In this document: positions 27,506 to 35,638 of the stretch, in pieces
Layout of the letters: each line of letters opens with the position of its first letter
Numbering within the stretch: the first letter of the stretch is position 1
Assembly (NCBI RefSeq): GCF_013426735.1
Contig: NZ_AP023273.1
Span: 186,001 to 250,000, forward strand
DNA: 64,000 nucleotides
From: Agrobacterium vitis
GTDB lineage: Bacteria > Pseudomonadota > Alphaproteobacteria > Rhizobiales > Rhizobiaceae
Direction: 5' to 3'
The notes under the pieces: generated by a model
Told to the model about the DNA's origin: nothing
Database searches by the model: none
What the model saw: only the letters and a program-made list of their open reading frames with translations
Position numbers and translations under genes: made by a program

Positions 27506-29779
27506 ATGGCAACCGAACAGACCACCCGTTTTCGCGTCGAGGGCATGGATTGCGCCTCCTGCGCGGCAAAAATCGACACGGCTGCACGCCGAGTGGCCGG
27601 TATTACCGATGTCCGGGTTTCGGTAACGGCGCAGACCATGGCAGTCGTCCACGACGGCGACGCCGATCTGGTCACGCTTGCCGATAGGGTGACCGGCCTT
27701 GGCTACAAGACCACCCGCCTCGCCGCCTCCGTCCCACAACACGATCATCAGCATGAGCACGCGCATGGCCAGGCCTGCACGGGCCATCATGATGGCGAAG
27801 CGCATGACCATAATCATGAAGAGCATAGTCACAAAGGACATGACCACGCTTCGCATGGCGGCAGCCTGCACAGCCATCAGCATGATGCCGAACCCATGAC
27901 AGTCGCTTGGTGGCGCACGAAAAAGGCCCAGCTGGTCGCAACGAGCGGCATTGCTCTCGTTATTGCCATGCTCATCGGCCATTTCGTGCCTCCTCTCTCT
28001 TTCTGGGCTTTTCTGGTCGCCATCGCCATCGCCATCGTGCCAATTGCCCGCCGTGCGGCGATGGCCGCGCTGGCTGGCACGCCGTTTTCCATCGAAATGC
28101 TGATGACCATCGCCTCTATCGGCGCCATCATCATCGGCGCGACCGAGGAAGCGGCCACAGTGGTCTTCCTGTTTCTGGTCGGTGAATTACTTGAGGGCTT
28201 TGCGGCTGGGCGGGCGCGAGCCAGTATTCAAGGCCTGACCAAGCTGGTTCCCGATACGGCGCGGATCGAGCGGAATGGCCGCCTTGAAGACGTGGCTGCC
28301 GCAAGCCTGACACTCGGCACCATTGTCATCGTGCGGCCCGGCGACCGGGTTCCTGCCGATGGCGAGATTATCGATGGCACCAGCGCGATCAATGAAGCCC
28401 CTGTCACCGGAGAGAGCCTGCCGAAAACCAAGGGTGCCGGGGAAGGCGTTTTTGCCGGAACGGTGAATGGCGAAGGAACGCTTCGCGTCAAGGTGACGGC
28501 CACCGCCGCCGACAACACCATTGCCCGCGTTGTCCGTCTGGTCGAGGAAGCCCAGGAGAGCAAAGCGCCAACCGAGCGCTTCATCGACCGGTTTTCGCGC
28601 TACTACACACCCGCTGTAACGCTATTGGCCGCGCTGGTGGCAATCCTGCCGCCGCTGTTCTGGGATGGGGACTGGAGCCTCTGGCTCTACAAGGGGCTGG
28701 CAATCCTGCTGATCGGCTGCCCTTGCGCCCTGGTGATTTCGACACCCGCTGCCATTGCCGCCGGTCTTTCCGCCGGTGCACGTCGCGGCCTGCTGATGAA
28801 GGGCGGCGCGGTTCTCGAAAATGTCGGACGGATCACCGCCATCGCGCTCGACAAGACGGGAACACTAACGGAAGGCAAGCCGAAGGTGACGGATATCGTC
28901 GCTTTTGGCAGTGCCGCGGAAGAGACGGTGCTGGCCGGTGCGGCAGCCCTGGAAATGGGGTCGAGCCATCCGCTGGCCCGGGCGATTATCGAGGCCGCCA
29001 CTGACCGCGCCATTTCCGTGCCAACGGCAACCGAGACCGGCGCTATCGCTGGCAAGGGCGTGCGCGGCACGGTGGGTGGCATCAGCCTCTTCCTCGGATC
29101 GGCCAGTGCCGCCGCCGAACTGGCCGCAGTGTCCGCTGAGATCGTCACCAGGATCGAAAAACTGAGTGCGGAAGGGAAATCTGTCTCTCTCCTGGTGAAG
29201 AACGGGTCAGTCACGGGGCTGATCGCGCTGCGCGACGAGCCGCGTCCCGATGCCCGCCAAGGATTGGACGCGTTGAAGGCTGCCGGTATTCGCCCGGTCA
29301 TGCTGACCGGCGACAATGCCGCCACGGCCCGGGCCATCGCCACGCTGCTTGACATTGAGCCGCGTGCCGATCTGCTGCCGCAAGACAAGCAGGCTATCGT
29401 CCGCGACATGCAGGCGAAAGGCGAGCGGGTCGCCAAGGTCGGAGACGGCATCAACGACGCTCCGGCGCTTGCCGCCGCCGATATCGGCATCGCCATGGGC
29501 GGCGGAACGGATGTGGCATTGGAAACCGCCGATGCGGCCATTCTGCATGGAAGGGTGATGGACCTAGCCGACATGGTCATGCTGTCGCGGCAGGTGATGG
29601 GCAATATTCGCCAAAACATCACCATTGCCATCGGGCTGAAAGCCGTCTTCCTGGTGACGACAATCATCGGCATTACCGGTCTCTGGCCGGCGATCCTCGC
29701 CGATACCGGTGCCACCGTTCTCGTCACCGCCAACGCCATGCGCCTGTTGCGCTGGCGCGGCAGCACAAAGGCCGCCTGA
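27506..29779 (+). CDS. zntA: Zn/Cd/Pb-exporting P1B-type ATPase
   Basis: This 757-residue inner-membrane pump exports divalent heavy metals. The N-terminal HMA domain has GMDCASC (Cys16, Cys19). A long His-rich linker follows (about residues 75-130, many HEH, HDH and HSH units). The membrane CPC motif is at Cys405-Cys407, the phosphorylated Asp449 sits in DKTGTLTEG, and the hinge is GDGINDAPAL. The last membrane helix carries ADTGATVLVTANAMRLL, whose Asp is typical of the P1B-2 zinc/cadmium/lead group. Copper pumps differ here. It is driven by a MerR promoter and is divergent from its likely regulator. Confidence 0.94.
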   Translation: MATEQTTRFRVEGMDCASCAAKIDTAARRVAGITDVRVSVTAQTMAVVHDGDADLVTLADRVTGLGYKTTRLAASVPQHDHQHEHAHGQACTGHHDGEAHDHNHEEHSHKGHDHASHGGSLHSHQHDAEPMTVAWWRTKKAQLVATSGIALVIAMLIGHFVPPLSFWAFLVAIAIAIVPIARRAAMAALAGTPFSIEMLMTIASIGAIIIGATEEAATVVFLFLVGELLEGFAAGRARASIQGLTKLVPDTARIERNGRLEDVAAASLTLGTIVIVRPGDRVPADGEIIDGTSAINEAPVTGESLPKTKGAGEGVFAGTVNGEGTLRVKVTATAADNTIARVVRLVEEAQESKAPTERFIDRFSRYYTPAVTLLAALVAILPPLFWDGDWSLWLYKGLAILLIGCPCALVISTPAAIAAGLSAGARRGLLMKGGAVLENVGRITAIALDKTGTLTEGKPKVTDIVAFGSAAEETVLAGAAALEMGSSHPLARAIIEAATDRAISVPTATETGAIAGKGVRGTVGGISLFLGSASAAAELAAVSAEIVTRIEKLSAEGKSVSLLVKNGSVTGLIALRDEPRPDARQGLDALKAAGIRPVMLTGDNAATARAIATLLDIEPRADLLPQDKQAIVRDMQAKGERVAKVGDGINDAPALAAADIGIAMGGGTDVALETADAAILHGRVMDLADMVMLSRQVMGNIRQNITIAIGLKAVFLVTTIIGITGLWPAILADTGATVLVTANAMRLLRWRGSTKAA

Positions 29780-29836
29780 CGTGTTGAATGCGGAGTGACC
29801 GTCCGATACAAATCACCCCGATCTCAGCATTTCGTC

Positions 29837-29859
29837 ACCCTCGGGTCCGTCCCGAGGGT
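29837..29859 (+). terminator. Hairpin downstream of the metal ATPase gene
   Basis: ACCCTCGGG (29837-29845) pairs perfectly with CCCGAGGGT (29851-29859) across a 5-nt loop, 58 bp after the ATPase stop. There is no T-tract. It may be an intergenic palindromic repeat doing terminator duty. Confidence 0.45.
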
Positions 29860-29966
29860 CTGCCATCGATAAACAATCCATTGACATTACCAAATAAATT
29901 AATGTGCTTAGATGCTCGGCACAAGGCCGAAGCATGACGTCGAGGATAAATGCAGGCTTTGTCAGC

Positions 29967-30005
29967 AGTCTGACCCCGATATCCAAGAGATATCGGGGTC
30001 AGACT
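29967..30005. repeat. 17-bp perfect hairpin with 5-nt loop
   Basis: AGTCTGACCCCGATATC (29967-29983) and its exact complement (29989-30005) flank the loop caaga. It lies 83 bp beyond the stop of the leftward O-demethylase gene, so it could be its terminator or a mobile palindromic unit. Neither side has a strong T-run. Confidence 0.65.
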
Positions 30006-30088
30006 AGGATGGGTCTATGACAGCACCGAGCGTTTTATACATCACACGGCGCTGCAACACTTTCGATCTACTGAAAAATTCCAGCAGA

Positions 30089-31507
30089 TCATTTTCTCTT
30101 TGTCCGCCAGCTCTCGGCATAGGTCTCGCGGGCCTGGCGCGCATAAGGTGTCGGAGAGATCCGCACGCGGATTTTCGCCTGCTTGTGTGGGCGCTCGGTG
30201 GAGGTCTTGCCGCTGCCGCCGTCCGGTTCACCCCAGATCAGCGTCAGAACATCGCCTTCCTTGACATCAGCATCGACAATGCCGAGCGACAGAATGCAGC
30301 GCTCATTATAGGAATAACCGCCAAACATTGACAGCCCCACCGTCTTGCCCGCGTCGTTGACGATCATGTCGGCGCTGGTTGAGGCGTAGTTCAGCACGGG
30401 GAAATCGATCCACTTGTAGCTGTCTTCGCCCGGACGGAAGGCAGAGGCGATCACCTCGACAACATCCTCGGCATTCCATTCGAAGGTGACTTTCTTGCGG
30501 TTGGTCTGGCCCTTGAACTTTTCAAGCGCCGCCTTGCCGATGAAATCATCCTTCTTCCAGCCGATGTAAAAATCATAGCCAAGCTCGAATGGATTGACGT
30601 AATAATCCTCGATATTGCTGGAAACGAAGCTGCCACCAATCGGACCATTGGCCTCATAGCTGTCGGCGCCCAACCATTGACGATAGTCAGCGAGCATGCC
30701 ATCGCCGGTATAGATGCCCGGAAGCGGCGATGGAATCCAGCCGCTCTCCAGCGTGTTGGTAGAATAGGCGCGGCTGCCGCAGCGCACCAGATCGACATTG
30801 GCATCCTTTGCCGCTTCGAGAATGCAGGACAGGATGTAATTCTTGTCCTCATACGGCCCCCAGATTTCCAGACCCGGCGCGCCGGACATGCCATGGCGAA
30901 GCGCCTGCACCTTCTTGGAGCCGACATTGATCCAATCGACATGGAAAAACTTGATCTCCGGAACCGGCCCGCCATTGATCTTCTCGAAGATCTTCGGGGC
31001 TTCCGGCCCCTGGATCTGGTAGCGATAATGGGTGCGCAACACCCGTTCGCCTTCCGGACGCGACGGTGAACGCGGATCGTGCTTGAGGCGGACGTTCCAT
31101 TTGCCATAGGCGGCGCAGAACATCAGCCAGTTCGAGGTCGGGGCGCGGCCCACCAGGATGAACTTGTCCTGTCGCTCGCGGAAGATAATGTGATCGCCGA
31201 TCACATGACCGTTCGGCGTGACCGGAACGAAATGCTTGGCGCGGTTGAGATCGAAATTCGCAAAGGAATTGATGCCGTGATGGCTCAAAAATTTCTCCGC
31301 GTCCGGCCCTTCGACAATCAATTCATCCATGTGGTGGGATTGGTCGAACAGCACGGCGGAATTGCGCCAAGCCACTTGCTCGGAGCGCCAATTGCTGAAT
31401 TCGGGTGTCACAACAGGGTATACATACATCCCGACCGGCGAATTGCGCAATCGGCCGACAATGTCGGGATTATCCTGCAAAATATCGTGGAGACTGCTCG
31501 CTGCCAT
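30089..31507 (-). CDS. GcvT-family tetrahydrofolate-dependent O-demethylase (LigM-like)
   Basis: This 472-residue protein is of the aminomethyltransferase (GcvT) superfamily. It has the N-terminal EQVAWRNSAVLFDQSHH segment, a folate-binding domain through the middle (YQIQGPEAPKIFEKI and the GLEIWGPYE region near 225) and the C-terminal barrel (GWKKDDFIGKAALEK, then SLGIVDADVKEGD). The length is about 100 residues longer than GcvT or DmdA and matches the vanillate/3-O-methylgallate demethylase LigM, which moves a methyl group to tetrahydrofolate. No GcvH or GcvP is nearby, which argues against glycine cleavage. It probably demethylates a plant aromatic. It is controlled by the adjacent GntR through a shared operator. 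Confidence 0.75.
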   Translation of the reverse strand: MAASSLHDILQDNPDIVGRLRNSPVGMYVYPVVTPEFSNWRSEQVAWRNSAVLFDQSHHMDELIVEGPDAEKFLSHHGINSFANFDLNRAKHFVPVTPNGHVIGDHIIFRERQDKFILVGRAPTSNWLMFCAAYGKWNVRLKHDPRSPSRPEGERVLRTHYRYQIQGPEAPKIFEKINGGPVPEIKFFHVDWINVGSKKVQALRHGMSGAPGLEIWGPYEDKNYILSCILEAAKDANVDLVRCGSRAYSTNTLESGWIPSPLPGIYTGDGMLADYRQWLGADSYEANGPIGGSFVSSNIEDYYVNPFELGYDFYIGWKKDDFIGKAALEKFKGQTNRKKVTFEWNAEDVVEVIASAFRPGEDSYKWIDFPVLNYASTSADMIVNDAGKTVGLSMFGGYSYNERCILSLGIVDADVKEGDVLTLIWGEPDGGSGKTSTERPHKQAKIRVRISPTPYARQARETYAESWRTKRK

Positions 31508-31533
31508 CGTTTCCTCCCAAGGCGTTGTTCAGT

Positions 31534-31543
31534 GTGTATACAT
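31534..31543. promoter_or_regulatory. GntR operator candidate upstream of the O-demethylase gene
   Basis: GTGTATACAT lies 27 bp upstream of the ATG at 31507. Nine of its ten bases match the perfect palindrome upstream of the neighbouring GntR gene (32476-32485). The GTATAC core is typical of FCD-type GntR operators. Confidence 0.6.
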
Positions 31544-31630
31544 TGATGCCAGCCCGCGAGCAGAATGCAAGCCCGTTTCTGAAGCTTTTTTGTGGCCATC
31601 ACGATTAACACACAACACTGCGCGAAACGG

Positions 31631-32389
31631 TCAGCGGCGAATAAGCGCCATGCCCGGGATCTTGTCGATCAATCCAGGCGCTTCCTTGAAAATGTAATCG
31701 AGATTCCGCCGCGCGGTCCTGGCATGTTCACGGGCGATAGCTTCCGCGCGCGCGCCCTCGCGGGCTGTGATGGCCTCGATCAGACCGCGATGCTGCTCCT
31801 GCGCCGACCGCAAGGAGCGGCGGAAAGCCGCAATATCCATCCGGTTGGGCAGGAAAGCGGAGGGCGAGGCGAAGGGCAAGGCGCAGGCCCGCTCCACCTC
31901 GCGGCGCATCACTTCGCTTGCGCAAAGGGCGGTCAATTGACGATGAAAAATTTCGTTGAGATCGGCATAGGCATCGAAGTCAACGTCATCGACATAGGGA
32001 CCAAAACACTGATCCAGCTTAACAATTGTCTCAGAAATTGTAGCGAGCGCCTCCGCGTCGGCCCCACGCTCTGCGGCCAGCCTTGCTGCCGTCCCCTCCA
32101 AGACACCCCGCAACTCGATAGCATCAATAACATCATCATAACCAAACCGGCGCACCACAAAACCGCCATTCGGCAAGCGATCAAGCAGGCCCTCTTCGGC
32201 CAGCCGTGACAGGGCTTCGCGCACCGGCGTGCGGGAAATATCGAGTTCCTCCGCCAGCGACACCTCAAACAACCGCGTCCCGCCGGTGAGATGTCCGCTG
32301 ATGATTTTTTCACGCAATTCAATCACCGCACGGCGGCCATGGGTGGCGGCGTCCACCAGTTTTACCGAGGATTTCGTGTCCTTCTGCAT
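31631..32389 (-). CDS. GntR-family regulator, FCD subfamily, of the O-demethylase gene
   Basis: From the ATG at 32389 the protein is 252 residues. The winged helix (AVIELREKIISGHLTGGTRLFE, then DISRTPVREALSRLAEEGLL) lies at about residues 20-80, followed by an FCD domain with NEIFHRQL as part of its metal or ligand site. The frame extends to a TTG at 32449, but similarity starts near the inner ATG. It lies 123 bp upstream of the O-demethylase gene in the same direction. Both promoters carry the GTATAC-centred operator, so autoregulation and control of the neighbour are likely, with an aromatic acid as inferred effector. Confidence 0.87.
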   Translation of the reverse strand: MQKDTKSSVKLVDAATHGRRAVIELREKIISGHLTGGTRLFEVSLAEELDISRTPVREALSRLAEEGLLDRLPNGGFVVRRFGYDDVIDAIELRGVLEGTAARLAAERGADAEALATISETIVKLDQCFGPYVDDVDFDAYADLNEIFHRQLTALCASEVMRREVERACALPFASPSAFLPNRMDIAAFRRSLRSAQEQHRGLIEAITAREGARAEAIAREHARTARRNLDYIFKEAPGLIDKIPGMALIRR

Positions 32390-32475
32390 CCTGATAAAGC
32401 CCCTTTCCGAACCAATCACTTCCCCCGACCCGCTGCCGCGCAGCGGCAAGCAGCAGACGCAATTTTTCTAATTTA

Positions 32476-32485
32476 ATGTATACAT
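32476..32485. promoter_or_regulatory. GntR operator candidate ATGTATACAT upstream of its own gene
   Basis: A perfect 10-bp palindrome about 87 bp upstream of the chosen ATG of the GntR gene. It matches nine of ten bases in the site before the O-demethylase gene. Confidence 0.6.
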
Positions 32486-32530
32486 GGAAGAGCTGCAATG
32501 ACGATCATATCAGTTCGCAACGGCAGATGT

Positions 32531-35500
32531 CTAAACAGCCGGACGGTGATCCAGGCTCTTCCCAGCTTTGGTTTTCGCGCCAAAGCGCGCCGACAGACGC
32601 GCAAAAATCAAATAGATGATCGGCGTGGTGTAGAGCGTGAGGGCCTGCGACACGATAAGGCCGCCGATGATCGTCACGCCGAGTGGTCGATGAAGATCGG
32701 CACCCGGACCGGTCGCCAGCACCAGCGGCAGTGCGCCCATGAAGGCGGCAAGCGTGGTCATCATGATCGGTCGAAACCGCCGCAGGCAGGCTTCGTGAAT
32801 GGCATCCTGTGGCGACATGCCGTGCTGGCGTTCGGCTTCGAGCGCGAAATCCACCAGCATGATCCCGTTTTTCTTGACGATGCCGATCAACAGAATGATG
32901 CCGATAAAGGCGACGATGGTCAGTTCCGTGCCGCTGATCCACAGTGCCAGCAACGCGCCCAACCCGGCAGAAGGCAGCGTGGAAATGATCGTCAGGGGAT
33001 GAATAAGGCTCTCATAGAGAATGCCCAGCACGATATAGACAGCCAGAAGGGCGGCGAGAATGAGCAGCGGCTGGCCGCCTGAGGAACTCGATGCATTGGC
33101 GGCGTCACCGGCAAATTCGGCATGCAGCGTATCGGGCAGATGCATGCCAGCAACGGCAGCCTTGACCGCATCATTGGCCTCGGACAGCGTGGTATCCGGC
33201 CCGACATTATAAGAAATCGTCACCGCCGGAAATTGCCCCTGATGATTAACGCCGATGGGGGCCAATGTCCGCTCGATTCTGGCAAAAGCGCTGAGCGGCA
33301 CCTGCGTGCTGCCGTTTCCAGGCACGTAAATCTTCAGGACATGTTCCGGGTCCTTGGCGAAATCCAGATAGGTTTCAAGGATGACACGGTATTGGTTACG
33401 CTCTCCATAGACGATAGTGACCTGACGCTGGGCAAAGGCATTATTGAGCGCCGCATCGACCGCCGTCATCTTGACGCCAAGACGCGACGAGGCGGTGCGG
33501 TCAACGACGACATTGGCCTGGAGCCCGCTCGGTTGACGGTCGCTATTGACATCGGTCAGCAAGGGTTCCTGACGCAGACGCGCGAGGATGCGCGGCGCCC
33601 AGGCCACAAGTTCATCGTAATCGGCATCCCAAAGCGTGAATTGAAATTCCGAATCTGATGTCCGTGCGCCGACCCGGATATCGCTTGGCGAAAAGAACGA
33701 GGTATCGAGGCCGGGAATGATGGCAACCGCACGGCGCAGCCGCTCGATCACCACATCCGTTGCCTCTCGTTCATCCGGCGCTTTTAGCGCGATCAACATC
33801 TGGCCGCGATTGGCTGTTCCCAAAAAGCCGCCACCGACGGAAGCGCCAATGCTCTGCACCGCCGGATCGCGCTCGACGATGGCCAAGGCGCGCTTTTGCA
33901 ATGCCAGCATGGCCGGATAGGATATGTCGCTGGCAGCTTGGCTATTGCCCATCACAAAACCGGTATCGTCGCGCGGCATAAAACCCTTTGGAACCTTAGC
34001 ATAGAGAAAACCGGTCAGCACGATGCAGGCGATGGTGATGACCACCGCAAGAAAACGGTGATGCAGAACACCCTTCAGCGTACGGTCGTAAAAGGCAACG
34101 GTCCGCTCCAGGCTGTGTTCGATAGCGCGATCAAAGCGGCCCTGCCGGGCGTCGAGATCCCGCGCCTTGATCCGGTGGCCGCAGATCATCGGCGTCAGGG
34201 TCAGGGAGACCACGGTTGAAACGGCGATGGTGAAGGCAAGCGTCAGGGAGAAGGTCAGGAAGAATTTGCCGACAATGCCGCCCATGAAAAACAAGGGAAT
34301 GAAGGCGGCCATCAATGAAATACTGATGGCGATCACCGTAAAGCCGATCTGCCGGGCACCCACGTGGGCCGCCTCAAGCGGCTTCATGCCTTTTTCGATA
34401 TTGGCGTAAATCGTCTCGATCATCACAATCGCGTCGTCCACCACGAAGCCGCTGGCCACTGCCAGCGCCATCAACGACAGATTGTCGATGGACAGCCCCG
34501 TCAGCCACATGGCAGCAAATGCGCCTGCAAACGACAGCGGCACGGTTAAACCGGCAGCCAGCGTCGGGACCAACCGGCGCAAGAAGACGAAAACCACGGC
34601 CATGACCAGCGCCACCGTCGCCAGCAGGGTAAACTGCATATCCTCAACGCTGGCATGAATGGTCTTGGTACGGTCATTGAGGATATCGACTTCGATACCA
34701 GCCGGGATCAGTTGCTTCACTTCAGGAATGAGCGCCTTCACCGCATCGACCGTGGACATCACATTGGCATCCGCCGCCTTGGTGATATTGAGAAGAACGG
34801 CGGGCTTGCCATTGAACCAGGCATCGGAACGGCGGTTACGCACGCCGGGCTCCACGGTGGCGATATCGGCCAGCCGGACGGCGATGCCGTTGGAGGCATG
34901 GATGACAAGCTGGCCGTAATCTTCAGGCGTAATCAATTGCGCATTGACTGACAGCGGGTAGAAAGCCTGGCTTCCATCAATGGCACCAATCGGCGCAAGC
35001 GCATTGCCATTGACGATGGCAGTGCGCACATCATCCGCCGAAAGCCCGATGGCCGCCAGCCGATCCGGGTTGAGCCGAACGCGAACGGCGGGCTGGTCAG
35101 CGCCGCTGACCGAGACGTCGCCAACCCCTTCCACTTGCGAAATCCGCTGCACGACGACACTGTCAGCGGCATCGTATATGGCACTGGCGGGAATGGTATC
35201 GGAGGTCAAAGCCAGTGTCAGGATTGGCGATGCGGCAGGATTGGCCTTGCGCATGGACGGAAGCGACGGCAGGTCACTTGGCAGATCGCCGACAGCGGCA
35301 TTGATGGCCGCCTGGACATCCTGGGCGGCGCTATCGACATTGCGGGAAAGGTCGAATTGCAAAAAGATATTGGTCGTGCCGAGCCCGCTGGTCGAGGTCA
35401 TTTCGGTCACACCGGCAATCGCACCGAGATGGCGTTCCAGCGGTGCTGCAACGCTGGAGGCCATGCTTTCCGGATCGGCACCGGGGCGGCTGGCTGTCAC

Positions 35501-35638
35501 CCTTATGGTGGGAAGATCGACGGCAGGCAGGCTTGCGACCGGCAGGAACCGGTAGGCGACCAACCCAAGCATCATCAGGCCGATGGCCAGCAAAGTGGTG
35601 CCAACCGGGCGGCTGATGAACAGGCTTGAGATATTCAT
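32531..35638 (-). CDS. RND efflux inner-membrane transporter, MdtC-like
   Basis: This 1035-residue HAE1-type RND pump has the usual 12-helix plan with two large periplasmic loops. It begins MNISSLFISRPVGTTLL, with the membrane proton-relay GFVVDDAIVMIE (Asp401, Asp402). The second half repeats the layout (GIVKKNGIMLVDFALEAER). Its ATG overlaps the stop of the preceding RND gene by 4 bp. Two different RND subunits in one operon with an adaptor is the MdtABC arrangement, in which the subunits form a hetero-trimer exporting bile salts, novobiocin or metals in other bacteria. No outer-membrane channel gene is present, so a chromosomal TolC is presumably used. Confidence 0.92.
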   Translation of the reverse strand: MNISSLFISRPVGTTLLAIGLMMLGLVAYRFLPVASLPAVDLPTIRVTASRPGADPESMASSVAAPLERHLGAIAGVTEMTSTSGLGTTNIFLQFDLSRNVDSAAQDVQAAINAAVGDLPSDLPSLPSMRKANPAASPILTLALTSDTIPASAIYDAADSVVVQRISQVEGVGDVSVSGADQPAVRVRLNPDRLAAIGLSADDVRTAIVNGNALAPIGAIDGSQAFYPLSVNAQLITPEDYGQLVIHASNGIAVRLADIATVEPGVRNRRSDAWFNGKPAVLLNITKAADANVMSTVDAVKALIPEVKQLIPAGIEVDILNDRTKTIHASVEDMQFTLLATVALVMAVVFVFLRRLVPTLAAGLTVPLSFAGAFAAMWLTGLSIDNLSLMALAVASGFVVDDAIVMIETIYANIEKGMKPLEAAHVGARQIGFTVIAISISLMAAFIPLFFMGGIVGKFFLTFSLTLAFTIAVSTVVSLTLTPMICGHRIKARDLDARQGRFDRAIEHSLERTVAFYDRTLKGVLHHRFLAVVITIACIVLTGFLYAKVPKGFMPRDDTGFVMGNSQAASDISYPAMLALQKRALAIVERDPAVQSIGASVGGGFLGTANRGQMLIALKAPDEREATDVVIERLRRAVAIIPGLDTSFFSPSDIRVGARTSDSEFQFTLWDADYDELVAWAPRILARLRQEPLLTDVNSDRQPSGLQANVVVDRTASSRLGVKMTAVDAALNNAFAQRQVTIVYGERNQYRVILETYLDFAKDPEHVLKIYVPGNGSTQVPLSAFARIERTLAPIGVNHQGQFPAVTISYNVGPDTTLSEANDAVKAAVAGMHLPDTLHAEFAGDAANASSSSGGQPLLILAALLAVYIVLGILYESLIHPLTIISTLPSAGLGALLALWISGTELTIVAFIGIILLIGIVKKNGIMLVDFALEAERQHGMSPQDAIHEACLRRFRPIMMTTLAAFMGALPLVLATGPGADLHRPLGVTIIGGLIVSQALTLYTTPIIYLIFARLSARFGAKTKAGKSLDHRPAV

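Larger units (their letters stand above)
29780..30088. other. Intergenic region between the metal ATPase and the O-demethylase genes
   Basis: This 309-bp stretch between convergent genes has no supportable gene. It contains a 9-bp stem at 29837-29859 and a 17-bp perfect hairpin at 29967-30005, listed separately. Confidence 0.6.

Noticed and set aside
30089..31507. Glycine-cleavage T protein (gcvT)
   Set aside because: The protein is about 100 residues too long, and gcvH and gcvP are absent; the LigM-like reading fits better.
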